NCBI GenBank assembly: GCA_964411275.1
Contig: CAYPKG010000001.1
Location: forward strand, 1-64,000
DNA: 64,000 bases
Source of the DNA: CAYPKG01 sp964411275
Lineage (GTDB): Bacteria > Bacillota > Clostridia > Christensenellales > CAG-138
Direction of reading: 5' to 3'
Shown here: piece after piece, positions 16,365-25,205 of the stretch
Position numbering within the stretch: the first letter of the stretch is position 1
How the letters are laid out: each line of letters opens with the position of its first letter
The notes under the pieces: generated by a model
What the model saw: the letters and a program-made list of their open reading frames with translations, nothing else
The model's database searches: none
What the model was told of the DNA's origin: nothing
Program-made: the position numbers and the translations under genes

Positions 16365-17183
16365 ATGAAGACCGCAAAGCGCACGATATTGTACGTTATT
16401 CTCGCGGCGGGGGCGCTCATAATGGTGTTGCCGTTTTTCTGGATGATTATTTCATCCCTCAAGACCGCCGCCGAGGTGAACACCACCCCGCCCACATTCT
16501 GGCCGCAGGTTCCGGTGTTTGAAAATTACAGCTTCGCGTTTTCCAAAGCGCCCTTTGGCATATACTTTCGAAACACAGTGATCGTGACCATTTGCTGTGT
16601 GGGGATTACCATGTTTACCACTATTCTTGCGGCGTTCGCGTTTTCCCGGCTGAAGTTTCCGGGACGCGACTTATTGTTCTCGCTGCTGCTTTCGCTCATG
16701 ATGGTGCCCTTTGAGATGCTGATTATTACCAATTACACCACAGTGGTTGATATGGGATTGATGGATACCCTGGCGGTGCTGATTGTGCCGTTTACGTCCA
16801 GCGTGTTCTACACATATATCCTGCGAAACTTTTTCCTATCCATCCCTGACAGCCTTTATTATTCGGCGCGGGTAGACGGCGCCAGCAATTGGCGCTATCT
16901 CTGGCGGATTATGGTGCCGCTGGCAAAGCCGTCGCTGGTTACCATCGGGCTGTTGAACGCCATCACCTGCTGGAACTCGTTTTTGTGGGCCGCCATTTCC
17001 ACCAACAGCGTAGACGTGCGTACGCTCCCCTTCGGGCTGTACGCGTTCATGACGTCCAGCGGCATTCGCTATGAGCGATTGATGGCGGCGGCCACGATTG
17101 TTGTGGCACCCATGATCGTGCTGTTTATTTTCTGCCGCAAAAGCATCGTGACGGGCGTTTCCCGCGGCGGGCTGAAAGGATGA
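16365..17183 (+). CDS. ABC transporter permease, UgpE/MalG type
   Basis: A 272-residue partner permease with an N-terminal membrane segment (ILAAGALIMVLPFFWMIISS), the usual ISSLKTAAEV after it, and the EAA loop ARVDGASNWRYLWRIMVPLA near residue 175. GGGGGTGG upstream of the ATG at 16365 is the ribosome site. Its TGA overlaps the start of the 5'-nucleotidase-like gene at 17180, so transporter and hydrolase are translated together. It completes the membrane pore with the product of 15426-16352. Confidence 0.93.
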   Translation: MKTAKRTILYVILAAGALIMVLPFFWMIISSLKTAAEVNTTPPTFWPQVPVFENYSFAFSKAPFGIYFRNTVIVTICCVGITMFTTILAAFAFSRLKFPGRDLLFSLLLSLMMVPFEMLIITNYTTVVDMGLMDTLAVLIVPFTSSVFYTYILRNFFLSIPDSLYYSARVDGASNWRYLWRIMVPLAKPSLVTIGLLNAITCWNSFLWAAISTNSVDVRTLPFGLYAFMTSSGIRYERLMAAATIVVAPMIVLFIFCRKSIVTGVSRGGLKG

Positions 17184-18646
17184 AGGGTATGGGGATTGCC
17201 TTTGATTTTCTCTGTCATGCGGATTTTTCTGGGCGGATCAGAGCATCGGCAGGCAACGTTGGGCTGTCGGCGTTCTCGGCTGCGGTGGAGGCGCTGCGTG
17301 AGAAAAACCCAGCGGGGACGCTGCTGCTGGACGCGGGCGATGCGTTCAGCGTGAATTTCTGGGGCGGCAGGCCGGTTGTCGGTGCGGTGAACCGCATGGG
17401 CACAGATGCCATGACGCTGGGCAATCACGAGTTTGACAGGGGCGAGGATTTTCTGATGGATTGCGTTGCCGCTTGTGAATTCCCCGTGCTGTGCGCGAAC
17501 ATTCACAAAAAAGGCGGCGGGGCGATCCGGGGCGTTCAGCCGTATACCATATTGGAGCGGCAGGGAGTTAAGATTGGTGTTCTGGGACTGACGACAGAGT
17601 ATACGCCGTACATGGTGGAACGAAGCGCGTTCACGCCGTTCGAGGTGAGCAGCGCCGTCGCGGCGGGGCAGCGCTATATTCCCAAGATGCGCAGCGAGGG
17701 CGCTAATATCATCATCGCTCTCACGCATTGCGCGTTCTATATTGGCGAGGACGGGAACATCAGCGGTGAGATGGTGGATGTTCTCTCACAAATTCCGGCG
17801 GTGGACGCTTGCATTGGCGGGCACATCCCGGGAGATTACGCGGGCGAGGCCAATGGCGCATGCGTGGTCAAGGCGGGCTTTGGCGGCGCGAGCCTCGCGC
17901 ACATCCGATTGATATTCGATCCGCTTGCGGGGCGGGTGGTTGAAAAAAGCTGCACGGTAATTAAAACGGAACCTGGGCGGACGGGAAAGCCGGAGGTGGA
18001 CGCGTATGTGAAAGCGGTCATCGGCCCGTTCGAGGCGTTTTTTCAAGAGCCAATCGCATTTGCGAAGGAGCATTGGCGGCTGCGGCTGGCTACGGAAACG
18101 AAGCTGGGGGATTTTCTGGCGGACTGCCTTAGGTTTGGCGGAAAAACCCAGCTTGCGTATATGAACGCCACCAGCGCAGGCGGCGAGATTGCGCCTGGTG
18201 TGGTTACCCGGGAGTCCATTATCCAGGTGGCGGGCTTTAACGACCCGATATTTACCGGAACTATGACGGGCTGGCAGTTGTACGCGCTGCTGGAGGCGGT
18301 TTATGAGCCGGAACGCTTTGGCAACAACGCGGCGCTTTTATTTTCCGGGTTTCATGCGGTGCTTGACCACACAAGACCGGCGGGACACAAGGTGCTAAGC
18401 CTGATGCTACCGGACGGGGAACCCATTGCGCCTGACTGTAAGTACACGGTTGCCACCAGCGCGTACATGGCCTCCGGCGGGAACGACACCGGAAGCGTTG
18501 CCGAACAAGTCGATTGGCGGCAAACGGAGCTTCAATTCTATGACGCGGCATTTGCGTACGCGGCGGCGCTGGGTACGCTCACGGTGCGGGATTGGCCCAG
18601 GATATCGCAAACGGGAATGCCGGAAAACGATAACTCACCGTTCTAG
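17180..18646 (+). CDS. 5'-nucleotidase / UshA-like metallophosphoesterase, cytoplasmic
   Basis: A 488-residue enzyme with an N-terminal calcineurin-like phosphoesterase domain (HADFSG, LLDAGDAF, LGNHEFDRG, ALTHCAFY, GGHIPGD) and a C-terminal 5'-nucleotidase domain (residues ~295-470, with VAGFNDPIFTGTMTG and YMASGGND). Relatives such as UshA are secreted; here the protein starts directly at the catalytic domain with no signal peptide, so it should act inside the cell. It overlaps the permease gene by ATGA and closes the operon. Probable role: releasing phosphate or nucleoside from the product of the upstream phosphodiesterase. The first metal motif reads CHADFSG, where UshA proteins usually have a D-x-H, which deserves a structural check. 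Confidence 0.85.
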   Translation: MKGMGIAFDFLCHADFSGRIRASAGNVGLSAFSAAVEALREKNPAGTLLLDAGDAFSVNFWGGRPVVGAVNRMGTDAMTLGNHEFDRGEDFLMDCVAACEFPVLCANIHKKGGGAIRGVQPYTILERQGVKIGVLGLTTEYTPYMVERSAFTPFEVSSAVAAGQRYIPKMRSEGANIIIALTHCAFYIGEDGNISGEMVDVLSQIPAVDACIGGHIPGDYAGEANGACVVKAGFGGASLAHIRLIFDPLAGRVVEKSCTVIKTEPGRTGKPEVDAYVKAVIGPFEAFFQEPIAFAKEHWRLRLATETKLGDFLADCLRFGGKTQLAYMNATSAGGEIAPGVVTRESIIQVAGFNDPIFTGTMTGWQLYALLEAVYEPERFGNNAALLFSGFHAVLDHTRPAGHKVLSLMLPDGEPIAPDCKYTVATSAYMASGGNDTGSVAEQVDWRQTELQFYDAAFAYAAALGTLTVRDWPRISQTGMPENDNSPF

Positions 18647-18729
18647 GTAACCGCTGATTAATTTTGCGACGGATTTGTGGTTTTTTCCCCCCACAAATCC
18701 GTACCGCCTTCATTTTATCAGCGGTTACC
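18646..18729. repeat. Nested inverted repeat (84 bp) between the importer operon and argF
   Basis: Outer arms GGTAACCGCTGAT (18646-18658) and ATCAGCGGTTACC (18717-18729) enclose inner arms CGGATTTGTGG (18670-18680) and CCACAAATCCG (18691-18701). All four arms are perfect. The outer arm begins on the last base of the nucleotidase stop codon. It could be a bidirectional terminator for the convergent genes, or a small palindromic mobile element; no clear target duplication is seen. Confidence 0.65.
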
Positions 18730-18775
18730 TGGCGGCAGAAACGAATATGGATTTGAACGCAGGCAAGGAGCCCGT

Positions 18776-19768
18776 TTATTTTAGCGTCGCGTACATGACC
18801 GCCTTGATGGTGTGCATGCGGTTTTCAGCCTCGTCAAACACCACGGACTGCGAGCCTTCGAACACATCGTCCGTGACCTCCATCTCCGGCATGCCGAATT
18901 TCTCAAATATGCTTTGCCCGATTGTGGTTTTGGTGTCGTGGAAGGAGGGGAGGCAATGCATAAATATCGCCCCGGGCGCGGCTTTCGCCATGATAGTCGC
19001 GTTGACCTGATAGGGCTTTAGCTGCTCCACCCGGCTTTGCCAAACATCGTCCGGTTCGCCCATGGACACCCAGATGTCAGTGTAGATTACGTCTGCGTTT
19101 GCGGCGCCCGCGTCCACATCCTCAGTGAGGGCGATGGTGCAACCATTTTCCTTGGCAATGGCCCGGGCGGTATTGACGAGCTCCCGGGCCGGAAACAGCG
19201 CCTTGGGTGCGCAGGCGGTGAAGTTCAGCCCCATTTTGGCGCAGCCGATCATAAGGGAATTGCCCATATTGTTTCTGGCATCCCCGAAATAGGTGAAGTT
19301 TACGCCCTTCAGGCGGCCCAGCTTTTCCTCGATTGTGAGCAAATCGGCCAGTATCTGGGTGGGGTGGAACTGATCCGTGAGGCCGTTCCAGACGGGCACC
19401 CCGGCATACGCCGCCAGGGTTTCTACAAGCTCCTGGGAATAGCCCCGGTATTCGATGCCGTCATACATCCGGCCCAGAACACGTGCGGTGTCCGCGATGC
19501 TTTCCTTTTTGCCCATTTGGGAGCTGCCGGGATCGAGATATGTGACCCCCATCCCTAGATCCATGCCCGCCACCTCGAAAGCACAGCGGGTCCTGGTGGA
19601 GGTTTTTTCAAACAGCAGCACGATGTTCTTCCCCTCGAGATAGCGGTGGGGCGTTCCATTGCGCTTCATATTCTTAAACTCCCGGGAAACGTCCAGCAAA
19701 TAGCGCATTTCATGGGGTGTATAGTCCAGCAGCTTCAAAAAATGTCTTCCCCGAATATTGACCGGCAT
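18776..19768 (-). CDS. argF: Ornithine carbamoyltransferase
   Basis: Transfers the carbamoyl group from carbamoyl phosphate to ornithine, giving citrulline. Motifs: carbamoyl-phosphate loop EKTSTRTR, FHPTQ, ornithine-side HCLPSFHD, and DVFEGSQSVVFDEAENR near the C-terminus. The ATG at 19768 follows AAGGGGGAA; the ATG at 19801 would add an N-terminal stretch before that ribosome site and is rejected, so the protein has 330 residues. No other arginine gene is nearby, so a biosynthetic (argF) or catabolic (arcB) role cannot be told from context. Downstream it meets the nested palindrome. Confidence 0.93.
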   Translation of the reverse strand: MPVNIRGRHFLKLLDYTPHEMRYLLDVSREFKNMKRNGTPHRYLEGKNIVLLFEKTSTRTRCAFEVAGMDLGMGVTYLDPGSSQMGKKESIADTARVLGRMYDGIEYRGYSQELVETLAAYAGVPVWNGLTDQFHPTQILADLLTIEEKLGRLKGVNFTYFGDARNNMGNSLMIGCAKMGLNFTACAPKALFPARELVNTARAIAKENGCTIALTEDVDAGAANADVIYTDIWVSMGEPDDVWQSRVEQLKPYQVNATIMAKAAPGAIFMHCLPSFHDTKTTIGQSIFEKFGMPEMEVTDDVFEGSQSVVFDEAENRMHTIKAVMYATLK

Positions 19769-19849
19769 AATCGGTTCCCCCTTGGTAAAAATGTACTCCA
19801 ATTATATGACAGATGCATAAACATGTCAATTATATTCATAAAAATACAT

Positions 19850-20737
19850 TCATCCAAGACCCAGCAGCTTTGCGGCAGTGGCGACGATGAAACAGCACAG
19901 CATGCCCATGATGGTTGGGACGAGGAAGGAAATCCCGGTCCATTTCAGGCTTTGGGTTTCCTTGTGAATGGTAATGAGGGCGGTGGAGCAGGGCCAGTGC
20001 ATGAGGGAGAACAGCACTGTGCAGATGGCTGTCACCCATGTCCAGCCATGATCTACCAATAGCGTGCGTAAGGCCTCCATGCTGTTTAGCTCCATGAGGC
20101 TCCCGCTCATGGTATAGGCCATGATGATGATGGGGATGACGATTTCGTTTGCGGGAAAGCCCAGAACGAACGCCAGGAGTATCACGCCGTCCATGCCCAG
20201 AAGCCTGCCAAAGGGGTCTAAAAATCCGGCACAGTGGGAGAGGAGGGTAGTGCCGCCGACGCTGAGGTTTGCCATCAGCCACAGAAGAAGCCCGGCGGGG
20301 GCTGCCACCGCCGCCGCCCGGCCCAGCACGAACAGCGTCCTGTCCACGATAGAGCGGACGATCACTTTCCCGATTTGGGGCCGCCGGTATGGGGGCAGCT
20401 CCAGCGCGAATGAGGATGGAATGCCCTTTAATATGGTTTTAGAAAGCAGCAGAGACATGAGAAATGTCATGCCGATCCCCAGGACGATGACCGCGGTCAA
20501 TAAAAGGGCGGATATGAGGGTACCGCCAAGGCCCGTGATGCTGCCCACGAAAAACAGGCTGATGAGGGTTAAAATCATGGGAAAGCGGCCGTTGCAGGGC
20601 ACGAAGTTGTTTGTAATGATGGCGATGAGCCGTTCCCTGGGGCTATCGATAATGCGGCAGCCTACGATCCCTGCCGCGTTGCATCCAAACCCCATGCACA
20701 TGAGCAGGGGAAATAAGGATACCGTTTTTATTTTTGA
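19850..20737 (-). pseudogene. feoB: feoB, 3' fragment (ferrous iron transporter membrane part only)
   Basis: The product carries the FeoB core and C-terminal membrane region: MGFGCNAAGIVGCRIIDS, TNNFVPCNGRFPMI (Gate motif) and GFPANEIVIPIIIMAY. The whole N-terminal GTPase, which every working FeoB needs, and the first membrane segments are missing. The reading frame upstream runs back as SLFPLLMCMG, still FeoB-like, up to 20737 and then hits the TAA that ends the lipoprotein gene in the same frame. There is no ribosome site before the first ATG (20701). It is best read as a remnant left by a deletion or insertion. No feoA is present. Confidence 0.8.
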
Positions 20738-21955
20738 TTACCAGCTTACCCACTTGGGCACCAGACCTTCTACGGTGATGTCATACGTTACCTTGATATA
20801 CCCCTGATAATAGTGCGCTGGCCCGTTTATCCCGCACCACAAGGTAATCTGATCGGTGGACGGACCGCGATCGCTCCAATATTCCGCGTAATCGATAAAA
20901 ACGGGCATATCCCACAGCTGAAACATCGTTGCAAGCTCGCCGGACGTTTCATTTTTTTTAATGAAATCCAGGACGTCCCCCACGGTGGTTTCGTACCACC
21001 AGGAAAAATCGTCTACACTCAGGGGCAGTTCTTGTTCCAGAATTGGGAATGTCAAAAAAAACTCCTTTTTGCGAACCTTTACCATCATGGTCAAATCTTC
21101 CTCATGGCCGGGGGCGATATAAAGCTCCTCGAGCCGGTCTTCGTGAATCCGATAGAGTTCCCAGGATTCCCATGTGCCAATGCCATTGGTTACTGTCTGA
21201 TGGGAAAGAAATAGCATTGTTTCACGTCCTTCCCCGTTTCTGCCAACGACACGCCGTAAAAATGGACTCGGTTCATCCAACCCGGCGTACGGCATCCCCT
21301 GATAGCTATAACGAAGATAATCTTTACGGATGACATGCTTTGTATCGTTGATCCAAATTTCCAGGTTGCCGGTATACCGAAGCTCTACATCCATTGCTGC
21401 CCCGCGGCGTGTCCACGTGAAAGCTTGCAGCAATTTTCCTTGCGGCAGCATCTCAAAGCGCAGTTCTCCATTGCGGTTCTTTATCTCAAACACCAGCGGG
21501 TTTTCCACCTGGGCAGGTAATTTCCAGCATTCCTCATAGTTATCTTCATTGAATAACGCGGAACAGAAAAGCTCCGTCTCTTCATCAAACCAGACGAGAT
21601 AGCTGAGTGTCTGATCATCGAAATGGACTTGAATACACCCGCCGGACCAAATTTTATCTTCCTTATCGAAAACCGCAGGTTGCGCTCTGCTAATATAGTC
21701 CGCAAAATAGTCCTGCAGCGCCTGATCAATGGGCAGTTTATGCATTCCGCTGTCTGGAATGTCCCAGATATATGCCGTAATGGCCCTCGCATTCGTCCCG
21801 TATGGAAACGCGCCCGGCGCGGGGGTTTCCTGGGCGTTTTTTGCGTCTTTCACGGGTGGTGTCGGTTTCATCTGTGTTGGAGCGCAGGCAAACAGTATGC
21901 AACAAATGAAAATAATGATCAAGAATGCCGTTATATGATGATGATATTTCTTCAC
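20738..21955 (-). CDS. Putative lipoprotein of unknown function
   Basis: A 405-residue protein from a GTG at 21955 with AAGGAG upstream. The N-terminus is a lipoprotein signal peptide (hydrophobic stretch, lipobox LFAC, Cys24) followed by a Pro/Thr/Lys linker. The rest is a beta-rich, acidic and aromatic-rich globular part with no motif I recognise. It is encoded immediately upstream of, and in frame with, the feoB fragment, whose first sense codons follow its stop. It may have arrived with the rearrangement that cut feoB. No function is proposed. Confidence 0.75.
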   Translation of the reverse strand: MKKYHHHITAFLIIIFICCILFACAPTQMKPTPPVKDAKNAQETPAPGAFPYGTNARAITAYIWDIPDSGMHKLPIDQALQDYFADYISRAQPAVFDKEDKIWSGGCIQVHFDDQTLSYLVWFDEETELFCSALFNEDNYEECWKLPAQVENPLVFEIKNRNGELRFEMLPQGKLLQAFTWTRRGAAMDVELRYTGNLEIWINDTKHVIRKDYLRYSYQGMPYAGLDEPSPFLRRVVGRNGEGRETMLFLSHQTVTNGIGTWESWELYRIHEDRLEELYIAPGHEEDLTMMVKVRKKEFFLTFPILEQELPLSVDDFSWWYETTVGDVLDFIKKNETSGELATMFQLWDMPVFIDYAEYWSDRGPSTDQITLWCGINGPAHYYQGYIKVTYDITVEGLVPKWVSW

Positions 21956-22072
21956 TGCAATCTCCTTAATGAAATGATACTTGTATTATAACAGGATTGA
22001 AATGCAAAATGAAATAGTAAGCGCATAAAGGGTCTTATTTCTATTTACCAACCATGGGTTCGTCTATCACAA

Positions 22073-23605
22073 TCATGCCGGATTAAACCGATACCGGATT
22101 TTGATCCTCTGGTATTTCAGGCCATCTTTATAATGGCCTTGGGAAATCTCGATTTTGTCCACGCAGGCCGCCAAAATGGCGGGTGTCAGGGCGGCAAGGG
22201 GGAGGGGGAGCGCCATTGACAAATCACACTCTGGGGCGGGCGGCGTGAGAAGGGTTATCTTTGCATTTAAGTCCGCCTGCTCCGCCTGAAACCTTCTGAG
22301 CAGTTGAAGAAATTGCGCTTCCTCCAATTGTCCGCCGATGCGATCCTCATACAAGCGCTCCACGATGCGTTCCACCCGGCGCAAGCGCTCAAGGAGCTTA
22401 CCTCGGGCGGCATCGCCGGTTTTGCTTTGGGCGGTTTGATCCGCTTGGGAAAGGGCCCGCCGCTCCCGGTCGCTGGGCGCAAGCAGTACATTCAGCTCTT
22501 GTAGCACAACCTGGTACAGGGCATCATAATCCATGAAATGATTGCTGCATGCATCCCGGCCGTTGAGCTTATACTGTCCGCATGCGAGATTATACCGGGC
22601 GCCCTTTTTGTTGGAGGCGCTCAGCGACATGGCGCGGCCGCAGTCCGCGCAGAAAACCAGCCCAGCGAACACATTTTGAAACGTACCCTTTGCCGGACGC
22701 CTGCGCACACCCACCGCCCGCCTTGCCCGGTCGAACAAGGCTTGGCTTACGAGGGGCGTATGCATATCGGGCACCACAATCCAATCCTCCCGGGGCTTAC
22801 GTTTTACCTGAGGGCTTTTGAAGGAAAGCTTCGTGGTTTTTCCCTGGACGATGTGACCAAGGTACACGGGGTTTCTGAGTATTTTAGCCACGCCGGTTCC
22901 TGTCCAGCCAGCGTTGGCTTTTACAGGAGCAGCCGGCCCTCCCGTGACAGCCCGATACTGTAGCGGCGGCAGAATGCCCCGAAAGTTTAAATCCCCCGCG
23001 ATTTCCCCGGTGGTGCGCCCGTTCGCTGCCTGCTGAAATATATCCAGCACCACTGCCGCAGACAAAGGGTCGGGCATGAGCTGATTTTTATTTTCCGGAT
23101 TTTTTTGATAGCCGTAGGGGGCAAAATTGCCGATATAGGCGCCTTCCAGCATCTTTGTGCGCAGGGCGCTGCGGATTTTTTTTGACGCGTCCCGGGCGTA
23201 CAGCTCGTTGACGATGTTTTGAAAAGGCGCAAGGGCCGTGCCTGGGCCCTCTGTGTCAAAGCCGTCGTTTACGGCGATGACCCGCACCCCTTTGTCGGGA
23301 AAATATAGCTCCGTATACTGTCCGGCGGCGATATAGTCCCGGCCCAGCCGGGAAAGATCCTTTGTCAGCAGCAGATTGACCCGTCCGGCTTCAACATCAC
23401 GAATGAGCCTTTGCCAGCCGGGCCGGTCAAACGTGGTGCCGGAATAGCCGTCGTCCACGTATTCTTGATACACCAAATAGCCATGCTGCGCGGCATAAGC
23501 CTGGAGCAGGGCGCGCTGGTTTTGAATGCTTTCGCTTTCGCCCCCCGCATCGTCATCTTTTGACAGGCGCAGGTAAAGGGCGGCACGGTATGCTTGTGGC
23601 ATCAT
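22073..23605 (-). CDS. Large serine recombinase (TndX/TnpX-like)
   Basis: A 510-residue site-specific recombinase. Residues 8-150 form the resolvase catalytic domain, with Ser15 as nucleophile in ALYLRLSKDD and TKDLSRLGRDY further on; then a recombinase domain (GTGVAKILRNPVYLGHIVQGK), a zinc ribbon (CADCGRAM then ACGQY and C at a later position) and a coiled-coil segment near residue 400. The start is the ATG at 23605 that overlaps the stop of a 43-codon ORF (ATGA); the frame continues upstream but without a ribosome site. Such enzymes excise and integrate phages and transposons of Clostridia. It has no other mobile-element genes around it and appears intact. Confidence 0.9.
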   Translation of the reverse strand: MMPQAYRAALYLRLSKDDDAGGESESIQNQRALLQAYAAQHGYLVYQEYVDDGYSGTTFDRPGWQRLIRDVEAGRVNLLLTKDLSRLGRDYIAAGQYTELYFPDKGVRVIAVNDGFDTEGPGTALAPFQNIVNELYARDASKKIRSALRTKMLEGAYIGNFAPYGYQKNPENKNQLMPDPLSAAVVLDIFQQAANGRTTGEIAGDLNFRGILPPLQYRAVTGGPAAPVKANAGWTGTGVAKILRNPVYLGHIVQGKTTKLSFKSPQVKRKPREDWIVVPDMHTPLVSQALFDRARRAVGVRRRPAKGTFQNVFAGLVFCADCGRAMSLSASNKKGARYNLACGQYKLNGRDACSNHFMDYDALYQVVLQELNVLLAPSDRERRALSQADQTAQSKTGDAARGKLLERLRRVERIVERLYEDRIGGQLEEAQFLQLLRRFQAEQADLNAKITLLTPPAPECDLSMALPLPLAALTPAILAACVDKIEISQGHYKDGLKYQRIKIRYRFNPA

Positions 23606-23733
23606 ACCTGATCTACGGCGTTTGATAAAGCTTGCATCATCATGTGCAGCAGATGGAGCTTGGTTTCCTCCGGCAGGAATTCCCGTTCCACCGTGATGAC
23701 GCAACCTGCTTCCTCATACATGGCGATGGACAT
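23602..23733 (-). CDS. Small ORF coupled to the recombinase
   Basis: A 43-codon ORF with GGGGGTG five bases before its ATG at 23733; its TGA overlaps the recombinase start. It is acidic with Met-rich HLLHMMMQALSNA near the C-terminus. I do not recognise a family. The ribosome site lies in the 3' arm of a terminator-like hairpin, so its translation may respond to that structure. The tight coupling suggests a leader peptide or a small partner of the recombinase. Confidence 0.6.
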   Translation of the reverse strand: MSIAMYEEAGCVITVEREFLPEETKLHLLHMMMQALSNAVDQV

Positions 23734-23764
23734 AAAAACACCCCCGCAGTAACCTATGCGGGGG
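23734..23764 (-). terminator. Terminator after kynU, overlapping the small ORF's ribosome site
   Basis: On the minus strand CCCCCGCA (23757-23764) pairs with TGCGGGGG (23741-23748), loop of eight, followed by TGTTTTT. The 3' arm supplies the ribosome site of the 43-codon ORF. Confidence 0.75.
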
Positions 23765-23782
23765 CGCTTTTGTCCTATTCCC

Positions 23783-25063
23783 TTACGCTATGGTTCCCCG
23801 TTCGCCGGAGAAGGCCTCGTAAGCCCTGGTCTGCATAATATCCACCAGGATGTCCACGAGATTGTACACATCGGTATAGCTGCAGTAGAGCGCCACCGGC
23901 GCCAAACGGATGACGTTGGGCGCGCGGAAGTCAGGCACCACGTTACGGGTTTTCAGGGCTTCGTTGATGCGTATGGCGTCGTCATGCTCCAGCGCCACAT
24001 GCCCGCCCCGCCGGGCGTCGTCCCGGGGATTGCCCACGGTGAACCCGTATTTTGAGAGCCGCTCATCGATGAGATACATGAGATACCTGGTGATTTTCAG
24101 TGACTTTGCCCGGACATCCGCCATGGAAAGCCCTTCGTAAATATTGAGCGCCCCCTCCGTCGCGGCCATGCTCAGCACAGGCTGGGTGCCGGTCTGCCAG
24201 CCGCCCGCGTTCATCACAGGCTCAAACTCCGGCAAAAGATCAAACTGGGTATCCTTGCGGTTGCCCTGCCAGCCCGATAGTCCCGGCATAACGCCGAAAT
24301 GCCTCTGATTGATGTACAACCCCGCGATGGCTCCGGGGCCGCCGGAAAGGTATTTGTAATTGCACCATACTGCAAAGTCGCAGTCGATGGCCTTGAAATC
24401 ATGATCCACCGCACCGATGGAGTGGCAAAGGTCGAACCCGATTGTTATGCCGCGCTTATGGGCTTCCTGGGTCAGCCATGCCATGTTCAATAGCTGGGAG
24501 CTGCGGTACAGCACCGCGGGCAGGAGTATGAGGGCCACGTCCGGCGTCATAGCGGCGATCACATCCTCCTCCAGGATCATGCGGCCGTCCCGGCTTTTTA
24601 CCACCTTGACGGCTTGCGCCGGGTCATATCCTTTCAGGCGTACCTGGCTTGCCACGGCGTAGCGGTCGGTGGGGAAGTTCAGCTCGTCTACGAGTATTTT
24701 ATACCGCTCCTTGGTGGGATGATAAAACGTGGCTACGCATTGATGGATGTTGATTGTGGTGTTGGTGCAGACGGTACATTCATCCGCATCGGCGTTGATG
24801 AGCTTGGCGAGCTTTGCGCCTAAAATATCCTGATACAGGAAATAATCGGTGGCAGCGCCGCTCCATATGCCGATGCCGTAGGTTTTCCAGTCGGACAGCG
24901 CCCTTAATACCGCTTCCTCCGCATCCTTTGAGCAAAGGCCCAGGGAGTTGCCGTCCATATAAATCTGCTCTTCCTGGATGTAAAAACGGTCGCGTACCGG
25001 ACTTAACGCGTCCTGCTGATCCAATAACGCCGCGCAATCAGGGTGTATGGTAAAAGCGTCCAT
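23783..25063 (-). CDS. kynU: Kynureninase
   Basis: A 426-residue fold-type I PLP enzyme that cleaves kynurenine to anthranilate and alanine. Seen: YMDGNSLGLCSK near the start, TNTTINIHQ, IGFDLCHSIGAVDHD, the PLP lysine in WCNYKYLSGGPG, and GGWQTGTQPVLSMA. AGGAGG lies eight bases before the ATG at 25063. No other tryptophan-degradation or anthranilate gene is in the window, so the enzyme is an orphan here; it could also act on a related amino acid. Confidence 0.92.
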   Translation of the reverse strand: MDAFTIHPDCAALLDQQDALSPVRDRFYIQEEQIYMDGNSLGLCSKDAEEAVLRALSDWKTYGIGIWSGAATDYFLYQDILGAKLAKLINADADECTVCTNTTINIHQCVATFYHPTKERYKILVDELNFPTDRYAVASQVRLKGYDPAQAVKVVKSRDGRMILEEDVIAAMTPDVALILLPAVLYRSSQLLNMAWLTQEAHKRGITIGFDLCHSIGAVDHDFKAIDCDFAVWCNYKYLSGGPGAIAGLYINQRHFGVMPGLSGWQGNRKDTQFDLLPEFEPVMNAGGWQTGTQPVLSMAATEGALNIYEGLSMADVRAKSLKITRYLMYLIDERLSKYGFTVGNPRDDARRGGHVALEHDDAIRINEALKTRNVVPDFRAPNVIRLAPVALYCSYTDVYNLVDILVDIMQTRAYEAFSGERGTIA

Positions 25064-25080
25064 AAAGAAGTCCTCCTTAT

Positions 25081-25103
25081 AATAGATCAGAATAATAGAT
25101 CAG
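25081..25103. repeat. Direct repeat in the kynU leader
   Basis: AATAGATCAG occurs at 25081-25090 and 25094-25103, period 13, just upstream of the kynU ribosome site. It may be a regulator site or a simple duplication. Confidence 0.5.
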
Positions 25104-25205
25104 GTACATATTTTTATCATAGCGCATTCCAGGGAGAAAGCAAGCACCCAGCTGGGAAAAACAGCGTATTATGATAGGAAATGTCATATGTAGGAGGGCG
25201 ACCGC

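Noticed and set aside
22022..23800. Defined ends of a mobile element around the serine recombinase
   Set aside because: No convincing attachment repeats or cargo genes could be identified by eye; only the recombinase and its small ORF are supported.
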